Below are positions 8,572 through 17,506 of a stretch of 64,000 nucleotides of DNA, one piece after another. The position numbers were made by a program, and so were the translations under genes. Every line of letters begins with the position of its first letter. The stretch's first letter is position 1. Under the pieces are notes generated by a model. It was given only the letters and a program-made list of their open reading frames with translations, did not search any database and had not been told where the DNA came from. The stretch is taken from the NCBI RefSeq assembly GCF_002895435.1, contig NZ_POYJ01000014.1:62001-126000 (forward strand), in the 5' to 3' direction. The DNA comes from Aquimarina sediminis (GTDB lineage: Bacteria; Bacteroidota; Bacteroidia; Flavobacteriales; Flavobacteriaceae).

Positions 8572-11500
8572 ATGAATTTTGCTAAATTTTCTATAGAGAA
8601 AAACAGAGTAGCGTTAAGTATTCTTGGAGTTGTAATGATTATGGGAATGGTTTTTTACGCATCTCTTTCTCGAGATAGTATGCCACCATATACAGTACGT
8701 ATTGCTTCGATCGTTTCTTCGTTTCCAGGCGCAAGTCCAGAACGAGTTGAAGAATTAGTAACTGATAAAATCGAAAAAGTAGCGCAAGAACTTCCAGAAC
8801 TCAAAAATGTAAAGAGTACTTCGCGTACAGGCTTATCAGTAGTCAATGTAGAGCTCAAAATGGATGTAACCCCAGAAAAATTACAATCTGTATGGGATAG
8901 ACTACGTCGAAAGTTGAACGCCATTAATGGGTTACCTAGTAATGTTCATCCGCAACTTAATGATGATGGTATTGGAGAAGTATTCGGGATAGCAGTAGGA
9001 ATAACCAGTGATGGGTACTCTTATGCCGAAATGAAAGAAAAGGCAGATGACCTTAGAGATGATCTTATTAAATTAGAAGACGCAGCCAAGGTAGAAATCA
9101 ATGGTGCGCAGGAGGAAAGGGTCTTTGTAAAATTTGATAACGCTAAACTTAAAGCATATGGGCTGACTTCCAGTAGCCTACAAGGAATTATTGCAAGTAC
9201 AAATATTTTAAATTCTGGTGGTGAAGTTAATATAGAAGAAGAACGTATTATATTAGAACCTACAGGTAATTTTAATGATGTTTCTGATATTAAAAACATG
9301 TTGATCCCTATAGGTCAAAACGGGCAAGTAGTTTTTCTTGGAGATATTACAACTATCGAAAAAGGGTATATTAACCCACCAAAACAAAAAGTACGTGTTA
9401 ATGGAAAAGAAGCTATTTCTCTTCACATCTCTTTAAAAGAAGGAAGAAATATTATCAAATTAGGAGAAGAAATAGATGTGCTGCTGGCTAAATGGAAAGA
9501 AAAACTTCCTGTAGGGCTAGAAGTAAGTCGATTAGCATCTATAGATCAATATATTGACCTTAAGATTAGTGATTTTTTGGGCAATCTAATGCAATCCATA
9601 GCAATCGTACTAGCCGTAATGCTAATTTTCTTAGGTTTTAGAACAGGAATGGTGATTGCCAGTTTAATTCCTATTGTAACGATCACCACATTAATGGTAA
9701 TGGGGCTTATTGATGTTGGATTAAATCAAATTACATTAGCAGCCCTAATTATGGCTCTAGGAATGATGGTAGATAATGCAATAGTCGTTGCAGAATCTAT
9801 TATGGTAAAAATGGAGGAAGGAATAGATGTAAAGAAAGCAGCTATAGATTCTTGTGCAGAATTGTTTATGCCTTTATTAATATCTACCCTAACAACATCA
9901 GCAGCTTTTCTGGCATTTTTTATGGCAGAATCTGTAATGGGTGATATTATGGGACCTATTTTTGTGGTTATAACTATTGCTTTATTGTCTTCCTGGTTAA
10001 TTTCCTTAAGTATCATTACATTGTTTTGTGTATTCTTTCTTAAAATTAAAAAGAGAGAAGACGGAAAAATAGGGTTTTTGGATCGAATGATTAATGAATT
10101 GAAAAAGAGGTATAAAGATCTTATTATGTGGGCGTTATCGTGGAAGAAAATGGTACTGGTTAGTATTGTAGCTTTGTTTCTCCTATCAATATTTGGTTTT
10201 ACAAAATTAGCATTTGTATTTTTCCCTGATAGTGATCGTAATATGATTACGATTGATATAAATTTACCCCAGGGAACAAAAATAGAGAGTACAACAAGTA
10301 CAGTACTAGCAATAGAAGAATATATCAAGAGTAACCTAAAAGTAACTTCAGAAAAACCTGATGGTATTGTAGATTGGTCATCTTATATAGGTGAAGGACC
10401 ATCATCTTATGATTTAGGTTATAATGCAGATGAACCTAATTCTAATTATGCACATATTTTGGTAAATACCTCATCCTTTGTTGTTAATGCAGATATGGTA
10501 AAACAATTAGATACTTTTTGTTTTAATACCTTTCCTAATGCAGATATAAAGATTGGATTTTTGGGATCAGGAGGAGGAGGAACTCCAATTGAAATAAAGG
10601 TCTCTGGTGATAATCCAGATAAGTTGGCAAGTATTTCCGAAGAAATAAAAGCAAAATTATTTAGTAGTCAAGGAACCAAAAATATCAAAGATGATTGGGG
10701 ACCAAAAGGAAAGAAGTTTGTTATTGATATTGATCAAAACAAAGCACAGTCTGCTGGGATTACTAATCAAGATGTTGCCATTTCTCTACAGACAGTACTG
10801 GATGGTTTTCAAGCAGGGGAGTTTAGAGAAAATGATAAGTCTATTCCTATCATTATGACTAGTAACCAAGGAAAACAACAATCACTAGCTTCTTTGGAAA
10901 CACTAAATATTTATGGTCAAAATTCTGGTAAAAGTGTTCCTCTCTTGCAAGTAGCTAGTATTGTACCACAATGGCAGTATTCAAAAATTAAACGCTTGGA
11001 TTTAACTAGAACAATCAATATCTCTAGTGAATTGACAGAAGACGGAAATGCTTCAGAAATTATGAAATCTATTACTCCATGGCTCAAAGAACAAGAATTA
11101 GAATGGGGTGAAGACTATACATACCAATTGGGAGGTGATGCAGAGAATAGTGCCGAAAACATGGGTGCCGTGGCTAATTATTTACCGCTTTCTGGATTTA
11201 TTATAATAATGCTATTGATCATTCAGTTTAATTCTTTTAGAAAAATGACAATGATAGTAAGTACAATTCCTTTGGGGGTTATAGGTATGGTTATAGGCTT
11301 ATTGTTGTTTAGGGTTCCGTTTGGATTTATGGCATTTTTGGGGATAATTTCTCTTGCCGGAATCGTAATTAATAATGCAATTGTATTAATTGACCGAATA
11401 GAGATTGAAGAAAATGAGTTACAACGTAACCCACAAGACGCAATTATTGCCGCCTGTTTACAACGTTTTAGACCTATTTTGTTGGCAACATTTACTACAG

Positions 11501-11682
11501 TGTTAGGGTTAATTCCATTGTATCTTGGAGGAGGAGAAATGTGGGAACCAATGGCGGTAACTATTATGATTGGATTATTATTCGGTACAGTAATTACACT
11601 AGTATTTATTCCTGCATTTTATAGTGTATTATATAAGATTGATTATAAAGAATATACCTTTAATGAAGAACTGTTAAAATAG
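8572..11682 (+). CDS. RND efflux transporter inner-membrane permease
   Basis: The 1036-aa product has the full AcrB-type layout: an N-terminal membrane helix, a large porter domain, about six central helices, a second porter domain and a C-terminal helix bundle. The proton-relay aspartate of TM4 is Asp401 in GMMVDNAIVVAES, and the second half has the matching VINNAIVLIDRIE segment. This is a proton-driven exporter working with the adaptor upstream and the TolC fusion. Family resemblance is to HAE-1-like pumps for hydrophobic compounds rather than CzcA metal pumps, because I see no CzcA hallmark, but the substrate is uncertain. The gene is separated by 24 bp from the adaptor gene, so the two are co-transcribed. 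Confidence 0.95.
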   Translation: MNFAKFSIEKNRVALSILGVVMIMGMVFYASLSRDSMPPYTVRIASIVSSFPGASPERVEELVTDKIEKVAQELPELKNVKSTSRTGLSVVNVELKMDVTPEKLQSVWDRLRRKLNAINGLPSNVHPQLNDDGIGEVFGIAVGITSDGYSYAEMKEKADDLRDDLIKLEDAAKVEINGAQEERVFVKFDNAKLKAYGLTSSSLQGIIASTNILNSGGEVNIEEERIILEPTGNFNDVSDIKNMLIPIGQNGQVVFLGDITTIEKGYINPPKQKVRVNGKEAISLHISLKEGRNIIKLGEEIDVLLAKWKEKLPVGLEVSRLASIDQYIDLKISDFLGNLMQSIAIVLAVMLIFLGFRTGMVIASLIPIVTITTLMVMGLIDVGLNQITLAALIMALGMMVDNAIVVAESIMVKMEEGIDVKKAAIDSCAELFMPLLISTLTTSAAFLAFFMAESVMGDIMGPIFVVITIALLSSWLISLSIITLFCVFFLKIKKREDGKIGFLDRMINELKKRYKDLIMWALSWKKMVLVSIVALFLLSIFGFTKLAFVFFPDSDRNMITIDINLPQGTKIESTTSTVLAIEEYIKSNLKVTSEKPDGIVDWSSYIGEGPSSYDLGYNADEPNSNYAHILVNTSSFVVNADMVKQLDTFCFNTFPNADIKIGFLGSGGGGTPIEIKVSGDNPDKLASISEEIKAKLFSSQGTKNIKDDWGPKGKKFVIDIDQNKAQSAGITNQDVAISLQTVLDGFQAGEFRENDKSIPIIMTSNQGKQQSLASLETLNIYGQNSGKSVPLLQVASIVPQWQYSKIKRLDLTRTINISSELTEDGNASEIMKSITPWLKEQELEWGEDYTYQLGGDAENSAENMGAVANYLPLSGFIIIMLLIIQFNSFRKMTMIVSTIPLGVIGMVIGLLLFRVPFGFMAFLGIISLAGIVINNAIVLIDRIEIEENELQRNPQDAIIAACLQRFRPILLATFTTVLGLIPLYLGGGEMWEPMAVTIMIGLLFGTVITLVFIPAFYSVLYKIDYKEYTFNEELLK

Positions 11683-11765
11683 ATATAGGGTATCCTTATT
11701 TTGGCTGTGTGAAAAGAACGTTGTTTGACTAAAAAAGAAATAGAAGTTAAAAATATTTATAAAGT

Positions 11766-12455
11766 ATGTTAATAGAGAAGTTATTTCCGTATCGTTTTGA
11801 AATTTTCTTTTTTAGTCAAGTAACTATTCTTTTTGGTTCTCTAGTTTTTCCGACAATACTTTTTGAAAATGTAATATCTCCTATTTTGTTTCAAATTAAC
11901 TTAATGGCTGGAATACTTCTGCTATCCAAAAACAAGATGGTAATGTTGTTTTTTATTATTTTACTAGTCATAGCAGGTGTTGTTTTTGGCTCTAGCTTAT
12001 TAGATACAAGAAATAACAGGTTTTTTAATTTTGTGAAGTTGATTATTTATTTTGCGTATTATGTTGTGGTTACTTTTGAAATTGTAAAACAGGTATGGAG
12101 GGCAGAGATAGTTAATAAGAATGTGATTTTTGGGTTGATAAGTGGTTACATTTCTTTGGGGCTTATAGGTTTTTTTATTTGTTTGAGTATCGAAATGACA
12201 GATCATGGTTCATTCTCTGGTATGTTATTAAATACATCTAATTCTGAAACTTTAACAGAAGAACTTATGTATTTTAGTTATATTACTATTTTGACGATTG
12301 GATATGGTGATATAATTCCTGTAACAGCTTTGGCAAAAAAAGCTTCGATACTTATAGGACTAATGGGGCAGTTTTATCTGGTGATTATAACAGCAATCAT
12401 TGTTGGGAAGTATCTTAATCAGCTACAACATCATAGGAACTCGAAAAGCAATTAA
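11766..12455 (+). CDS. K+ channel-like membrane protein
   Basis: The 229-aa protein has about six hydrophobic segments and, before the last one, the potassium selectivity filter TIGYGD (residues 177-182) preceded by a pore-helix-like LMYFSYITIL. It therefore belongs to the two-TM/six-TM ion channel superfamily (Ion_trans_2 pore). There is no cytoplasmic RCK domain; it ends with a short basic tail. It starts 83 bp after the RND permease gene on the same strand, so read-through is possible, although a functional link is not obvious. Confidence 0.85.
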   Translation: MLIEKLFPYRFEIFFFSQVTILFGSLVFPTILFENVISPILFQINLMAGILLLSKNKMVMLFFIILLVIAGVVFGSSLLDTRNNRFFNFVKLIIYFAYYVVVTFEIVKQVWRAEIVNKNVIFGLISGYISLGLIGFFICLSIEMTDHGSFSGMLLNTSNSETLTEELMYFSYITILTIGYGDIIPVTALAKKASILIGLMGQFYLVIITAIIVGKYLNQLQHHRNSKSN

Positions 12456-12500
12456 AAAAACATCTGTTTCTTTAAGATAATCCAATACTATAGTAAGGTA

Positions 12501-14933
12501 TCAAATCATAGAATTGTTTCTCTTTTTTATTTCGTTAACCAGTATCTGATATAAATCTTCTGAAACATATGGTTTTTGAATTAGTCCATTCATTCCTGCA
12601 TCCTTTATTTTATCGTTAACCTCAAAAAAAGTCGCCGCTGAAAGCCCCAAAATAATTACATCTTTATCAAAAGCCCGAATCTGTTTGGTGGCTTCAAAAC
12701 CATCCATGTTTGGCATCATTAAATCCATCAAAATAATATCATAATCGTTTTCTTTGTATTTAGATACTACCTCAATTCCATCAGAAGTTACATCACATAA
12801 TAGACACCTTTTTTCAACGATTTTTTTAGTTATTAGTTGATTTAATTTATTGTCTTCTGCTAAAAGAACCTTTCGCCCAACTAATACATTTTCTATTTCT
12901 TCTTTTGATATTTTGGGCTTAGATTGTTCTTGGGTTTTATTGAGTACAAGTGTAAACCAAAATCGAGTTCCACAACCGTATTCGCTTTTGTAAAAAATTT
13001 CACTACCCAAAACTCTAATCAGGTTTTTGACTAGAAAAAGACCAAAGCCAGTGCCTACAAATTTACCATTTAGTTCATTGGAGAATGGTTGAAATATTTT
13101 TTCCTTCATCTTATCAGATATGCCTACACCATTGTCTTTGACTTCAAAATAAACTTTTGCAGTGTTTTCATGTTCTTCAAGTAATTTTACTTCTAATGTA
13201 ACATTCCCATTTTGGGTAAATTTTATAGAATTACTTAGTAGGTTGATAAGTATTTGAGAGATTTTAATACAATCACCTTTAAAATGTTTTGTTAGCCTGT
13301 GATCAATATTAAAATCAACTGTATTATTATTGTTGTTATTTGCATAATAGGCTATTGAGCTCTTTACATTTTCTATAACATCGTTAAACTTAAATTCAAC
13401 TTCATTAGTTTCAACTATATTTGTTTCTGCAGAATTAAAACTTAAAATATTATTGATAAAGTTTAATAAATAGTTTGCAGATGTATTTAGCGAGTCGACG
13501 AATGCTTTGTTTTCTGGTTTTAAGTCATTTTGTAATAAAAGATTAGAAATACCAGTTATAGAATATAAAGGAGTCCTTAACTCATGAGTTATTGTAGATA
13601 AAAAATTAGATTTGTCCTGCGCTATTTTTTCAGCTTGATTTTTAGCAATAATCAATTTGCTATTTGTTCTTTTTAAGATACGGTTGATTTTTATCTTGTT
13701 AAAAAACAGTGATATAAGAGCTACAAAAAAAGAAATAGAGACGAAGGTAGCCGTAATAATATTGGCTTTTAGTTTTTTAGATTTTAAATCAGCCTTTATT
13801 TTGAGCTCTGACTCCAAATATTCTTTTAGAATATCATAAACCCGTTTGTTATCTAAATTTCTATTAGAGTAATAGTTAAACTGCTCATTTTTGTAAAAAT
13901 AAGCATCTTTATAGCTTTCTTGTTTTAAGTTACAACGTATTGCTAATTCAAAAAAGGTCTCATAGTCAAAGGTGTCGTAGATTGCATCTGTTCCTAATTG
14001 AAGGTAGATATTGTTCACAATTTGGCATCCCTTTTTATATTCCCCAATATTATACAAGACATCAACATATTTTAGTAACAAACTATAGTATAGGTAAGGT
14101 TTGATAAGCTTATTTGAATAGAAATCGAATATTTCTTTAAAAGAGTCTTTTGCTCCCAGGTAATCATTTATTTCTACACAACTTTTAATATCGTTGTAAT
14201 TATATCTAATAAAATATGCCTCTTTTTTTACGGGAGATATAATTTCATAAGCATTTATGAGTCCATCAATAAAATCGAATTTTGTATATTCTTCATAAGA
14301 TTTGGTTGTATCATAATTGACGAATAGAATTTCATTTTTGGATAGCTCCTTACTTAGTTTTTCAATTTTGGATTTCCAAAAATTGTTTTTCGGAAATCTA
14401 TACGTTAAAATATATAATAAATGATTATCAAGAATTTGAGTATTTTCAACTAGATTATTTTTTTTTGCATACTCCAACGCTTGGATAAAACTTTGTACCG
14501 ACCTACTTATTTGATCTTTATGATCATAATAAATGCCTTTTGCGGTTAAATATGAAATCTTACGTTCAATAGATATTTCTTCATTCGTAATAAGACTATC
14601 TATTTTTCCAATATAGTATTGTGCAGAGTCATTTTGTCTTGTTCTTGAAAAAAGAAAAAACTTAAATTTTTGATAATCAAAGTAATTTGAAGTGTTTTTT
14701 GTCGACGAATATTCTAGTTTCTTTAATTCGACTTCTACTTTGATTTTGTAGTGATCAAAATAAAAGGGAGAATAATAATGCGATAACATTGATAATTCGC
14801 GGTTTGATAAATCTGTTATGTGTAGTTTACTAGGAGGTTTGGGGGTAATATGCACATTTGCAATAAGGGAAAGTGAAAAACAAAAAAATAGCAAGCACAA
14901 ACATATTTTTAAATCTTGGGGCATAGAATTCAA
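12501..14933 (-). CDS. Hybrid sensor histidine kinase with receiver domain
   Basis: This is an 810-aa protein. An N-terminal signal/anchor and about 370 mostly helical, TPR-like residues (extracytoplasmic) precede one membrane helix near residue 400 (ITATFVSISFFVALISLFF). A HisKA domain follows with His450 in STITHELRTPL, then an ATPase domain (N-box INLLSNSIKFT, G1 DNGVGIS, G2 GTGFGLFLVK) and a C-terminal receiver with Asp737 in ILMDLMMPNMDG. It has no output DNA-binding domain, so it would relay phosphate elsewhere or work through an Hpt protein. It has the same layout and similar sequence to the kinase at 44175-46412. It is an orphan: no regulator gene is adjacent. Confidence 0.93.
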   Translation of the reverse strand: MNSMPQDLKICLCLLFFCFSLSLIANVHITPKPPSKLHITDLSNRELSMLSHYYSPFYFDHYKIKVEVELKKLEYSSTKNTSNYFDYQKFKFFLFSRTRQNDSAQYYIGKIDSLITNEEISIERKISYLTAKGIYYDHKDQISRSVQSFIQALEYAKKNNLVENTQILDNHLLYILTYRFPKNNFWKSKIEKLSKELSKNEILFVNYDTTKSYEEYTKFDFIDGLINAYEIISPVKKEAYFIRYNYNDIKSCVEINDYLGAKDSFKEIFDFYSNKLIKPYLYYSLLLKYVDVLYNIGEYKKGCQIVNNIYLQLGTDAIYDTFDYETFFELAIRCNLKQESYKDAYFYKNEQFNYYSNRNLDNKRVYDILKEYLESELKIKADLKSKKLKANIITATFVSISFFVALISLFFNKIKINRILKRTNSKLIIAKNQAEKIAQDKSNFLSTITHELRTPLYSITGISNLLLQNDLKPENKAFVDSLNTSANYLLNFINNILSFNSAETNIVETNEVEFKFNDVIENVKSSIAYYANNNNNNTVDFNIDHRLTKHFKGDCIKISQILINLLSNSIKFTQNGNVTLEVKLLEEHENTAKVYFEVKDNGVGISDKMKEKIFQPFSNELNGKFVGTGFGLFLVKNLIRVLGSEIFYKSEYGCGTRFWFTLVLNKTQEQSKPKISKEEIENVLVGRKVLLAEDNKLNQLITKKIVEKRCLLCDVTSDGIEVVSKYKENDYDIILMDLMMPNMDGFEATKQIRAFDKDVIILGLSAATFFEVNDKIKDAGMNGLIQKPYVSEDLYQILVNEIKKRNNSMI

Positions 14934-15068
14934 ACATTTGTTAGAGCTCTAATTTAATAAAAATAGAATTAAAGCGTTTATAGGGTAATTTAATTGTTTT
15001 TTATGAATAAAAATTATGAACCAAATCATTAAGAACATTAACTTTGCCAATATTAAGAAAGGAAATTT

Positions 15069-15527
15069 GTGATTCAGGATATAATTATAGCCATATTATG
15101 GAGTATTTCTCCTTTTGGAGAAGCAAAGGTTGGGATTCCCTACGGGATGTTTAATGGAGTAAACATCTATTTAGTATTTGCGGTATGTTTTTTAGCAAAT
15201 GTACTAGTCTTTCCAATAATGATGTTTTTTTTAGAAAAAATAAATAACTATTTACTAAGATGGAATTTTTATAAGAAATCTGCAATATATGTTGCCCGAA
15301 AAGCAAAGGTTGGCTCAGGAAATAAAATTAAGAAATATGGTTTTTGGGGGCTTCTGTTTTTTGTAATGATACCTCTTCCAGGAACGGGAGTTTATGCAGG
15401 AAGTATTGCAACATATTTATTTAAAATAAAAAAAAGAAAAGCCTTTTTAGCTAATACATTAGGAATTTTCTTTTCTTCTGTTATTGTGTGGACTACTACA
15501 TTACTTACCATGAAAGGGATTAGCTAG
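15069..15527 (+). CDS. COG2426-type small membrane protein
   Basis: The 152-aa protein has about four membrane segments and matches the pattern of the 'small multidrug export' family (PF06695/COG2426): an N-terminal SPFGEAKVGIPYGM, a central YGFWGLLFFVMIPLPGTGVYAGSIA and a hydrophobic C-terminus. The name of that family is historical and no transport function is firmly established. I use the GTG at 15069, which has an AGGAAA-like sequence 5-10 bases upstream; no in-frame ATG occurs near it. The gene stands alone between a divergent kinase and a hypothetical gene. Confidence 0.8.
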   Translation: MIQDIIIAILWSISPFGEAKVGIPYGMFNGVNIYLVFAVCFLANVLVFPIMMFFLEKINNYLLRWNFYKKSAIYVARKAKVGSGNKIKKYGFWGLLFFVMIPLPGTGVYAGSIATYLFKIKKRKAFLANTLGIFFSSVIVWTTTLLTMKGIS

Positions 15528-15647
15528 GAATTATTATTCTTTCTGGTGCTCTAAAATGACATATAAGGAATATAATTTTTTAAAATACTGATATTCGTCA
15601 TTCTTAGAAATCTAAAAACGTACTAACATTGATATTCAAATGTAGGT

Positions 15648-16148
15648 ATGGAAATCTCTAATGATATAGTTTTACGACCCAGGTTTTTTATAGATATAGA
15701 TATACCGGCGGAAAAAGCACTCGAAGCCTTTGAAAAGGCAGGAGACACCTGTAAGGATTTTAAAATAAGTAGGGTTGATCATCATGTTTTTATACGTATT
15801 CCAAAAAAAGAACAACATTTTTGGTCTCCGCAATTGCATTTAGAAATTTATGATGTTGCAGAAGACAAACCTAAACTCAAAGGACTTTTTGGTCCAAGTC
15901 CTACCGTATGGACACTTTTTATGTTTTTGCATTTTGTAGTAGCAATTCTATTTGTAGGAGCTGTAATATGGATGTATGTAAATATTCGTTTCGAAGAATC
16001 GTATATTTATCCTATTGTTTCTATGTTTTTTCTTGCTATTACTTGGTTTGTATTATACTTTTCTGGTCGCTTAGGAAGACAGGCAGGTAAAAAAGAAATG
16101 CATTTACAATATCTTTTCATGAAAAAAGTCTTAAGATCTAATGTGTAG
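15648..16148 (+). CDS. Conserved-looking two-TM membrane protein
   Basis: This 166-aa protein has a soluble N-terminal half (about 1-85, with HHVFIRIPKKEQHFWSPQLHLEI) that resembles a small beta-rich domain. Two membrane helices follow (VWTLFMFLHFVVAILFVGAVIW and IYPIVSMFFLAITWFVLYF), with a short cytoplasmic tail. The layout suggests a cytoplasmic domain anchored in the inner membrane. I recognise the general type from flavobacterial genomes but can give no function. It starts 120 bp after the COG2426 gene and may be transcribed separately. Confidence 0.7.
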   Translation: MEISNDIVLRPRFFIDIDIPAEKALEAFEKAGDTCKDFKISRVDHHVFIRIPKKEQHFWSPQLHLEIYDVAEDKPKLKGLFGPSPTVWTLFMFLHFVVAILFVGAVIWMYVNIRFEESYIYPIVSMFFLAITWFVLYFSGRLGRQAGKKEMHLQYLFMKKVLRSNV

Positions 16149-16290
16149 TTGTAATTGTTTGTATATAAAGTGTTTAAAAGTAAAGATGTTAGATCAAACT
16201 GTAGATTGGTATAGTAATTGTTATATTCCTTTTGTAAACTTGTATCGTTAGAGTGCAAAAGGACTAGTTAAATGTTTATTTGTTAAACTT

Positions 16291-16322
16291 TTGATTATGA
16301 GTATAAAATAATATTACCTTTA
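16291..16322 (+). promoter_or_regulatory. Bacteroidetes-type promoter candidate
   Basis: TTG at 16291-16293 is followed after 21 bp by TACCTTTA (16315-16322), seven of eight matches to the Bacteroidetes -7 consensus TAnnTTTG. It lies about 95 bp upstream of the ATG of the next secreted-protein gene. Confidence 0.4.
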
Positions 16323-16416
16323 GTATGGTTTAAGAATAACAATAAATCATTAAGATTAGTGCTTTGAAAACTACTTGCGAAAGTATAACTTTAACCCCTC
16401 AAATAACCTATTTATT

Positions 16417-17043
16417 ATGTGCAGAGCAAATTTTTGGAATACAAAAAAAACTTTATTGATACTTGCAGTTTTTGGTTTTTTTATTCAAATGCAAGCCCAA
16501 CGAAATGAACAGATTTCTATAGAATCTATTAGTAATGAAGAATTTACGGTGAGTAGCCTTAACGGAATTCCTTTTACAATTGTTTTAGAAGAAAGCAATA
16601 ATGATGGTCAATTTCATTTAGGAGTAAATAGGACATTAACATTTAAGGTCGCAGATTTAATTGAAAAAAGAAGTACACTTAGAATTATATTTGAAGATGA
16701 GATATATCATTCTTTAGAAAATAACCTTATAGCACAATATCACTCCGATTTGGATTGGATAGAGTCTTCTCTAGACATCCCGAAAAGTGTATTTGAAAAA
16801 CTACCAACTCGCCCCGTTTTTCTAAATAATAGTTTGGAAGAATTAAAGGCTAAGGTGTTTGAATATGCAAACACAGAATCGCAAGAAAGATATTTTAATC
16901 AGTGGATTGAAAAAATAAATTATTCTGTTGGAGCTGTGGAGTATTTCCAGAAATTGTTTACTGCATCTAATGGTGAAAGCAATGAGCACAGACATAATTT
17001 TTTACCGATTAATATATATGAGGAACTTCAAAGAAGCAAGTGA
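16417..17043 (+). CDS. Secreted protein of unknown function
   Basis: I start at the ATG at 16417 (208 aa) rather than the TTG 42 bp upstream, because the ATG gives a standard signal peptide (basic MCRANFWNTKK, then LLILAVFGFFIQMQAQ). The mature protein is soluble with alternating beta and helical stretches (ESISNEEFTVSSLNGIPFTIV) and a helical C-terminal half. No catalytic motif or lipobox is visible. It is a single-gene unit with a promoter candidate upstream and a strong terminator downstream. I do not recognise the family. Confidence 0.7.
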   Translation: MCRANFWNTKKTLLILAVFGFFIQMQAQRNEQISIESISNEEFTVSSLNGIPFTIVLEESNNDGQFHLGVNRTLTFKVADLIEKRSTLRIIFEDEIYHSLENNLIAQYHSDLDWIESSLDIPKSVFEKLPTRPVFLNNSLEELKAKVFEYANTESQERYFNQWIEKINYSVGAVEYFQKLFTASNGESNEHRHNFLPINIYEELQRSK

Positions 17044-17150
17044 GATAAAAATTAGTCTAGTTGCAGAATAAAGATAGTGTCAAAGTATATGAAAAGAACT
17101 TCTTAATAATTATACTTTGTTGATCTGAAAATCATAAAAGTTATACAAAA

Positions 17151-17183
17151 AAAGTCCTGAAAGCTTTCAGGACTTTTTTTATA
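17151..17183. terminator. Bidirectional terminator (perfect palindrome)
   Basis: Perfect self-complementary arms AAAGTCCTGAAAG (17151-17163) and CTTTCAGGACTTT (17164-17176) are flanked by A-run on the left and T-run on the right. It can stop the rightward secreted-protein transcript and a leftward transcript from the small ORF at 17217-17354. Confidence 0.85.
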
Positions 17184-17216
17184 GGATTAGCCCAATTTTT
17201 TTATGATAGCTATTGT

Positions 17217-17354
17217 CTAAAAAGAAAAAGATTCAAGATCTGTAAGATTTTCACTTTTTTTTTTGATCGATACTAAACGACCATTCAACGGTATAAGTAG
17301 GAGCTCTACCGAAAAGCATAAAAGTATTGTAAGAAATAAATTTATTTTGAACAT
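17217..17354 (-). CDS. Possible small exported peptide (45 aa)
   Basis: The reverse strand carries a 45-codon frame starting MFKINLFLTILLCFSVELLL. It has a short basic N-terminus followed by a hydrophobic stretch like a signal peptide, then a polar tail ending SENLTDLESFSF. It stops 34 bp before a bidirectional terminator, which gives it a plausible transcription unit in an otherwise empty 460-bp spacer. No family is recognised. It could still be a chance frame. Confidence 0.35.
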   Translation of the reverse strand: MFKINLFLTILLCFSVELLLIPLNGRLVSIKKKSENLTDLESFSF

Positions 17355-17506
17355 ACTGTTTACAAAAATGTTAATCCATTTGTACTAAACAAAACCTTTA
17401 TCCAAAAAACCAAATTGTTGTTATTAAAGAAAAAACTGTAAATAGAATCATTGATAATGAAGATCAAATAAGAATAAATTCATACAAGATACTGAAAGAT
17501 AGATCT

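Noticed and set aside
9726..10328. Reverse-strand 200-aa ORF
   Set aside because: It lies entirely inside the RND permease gene and has no family features; it is an antisense shadow.
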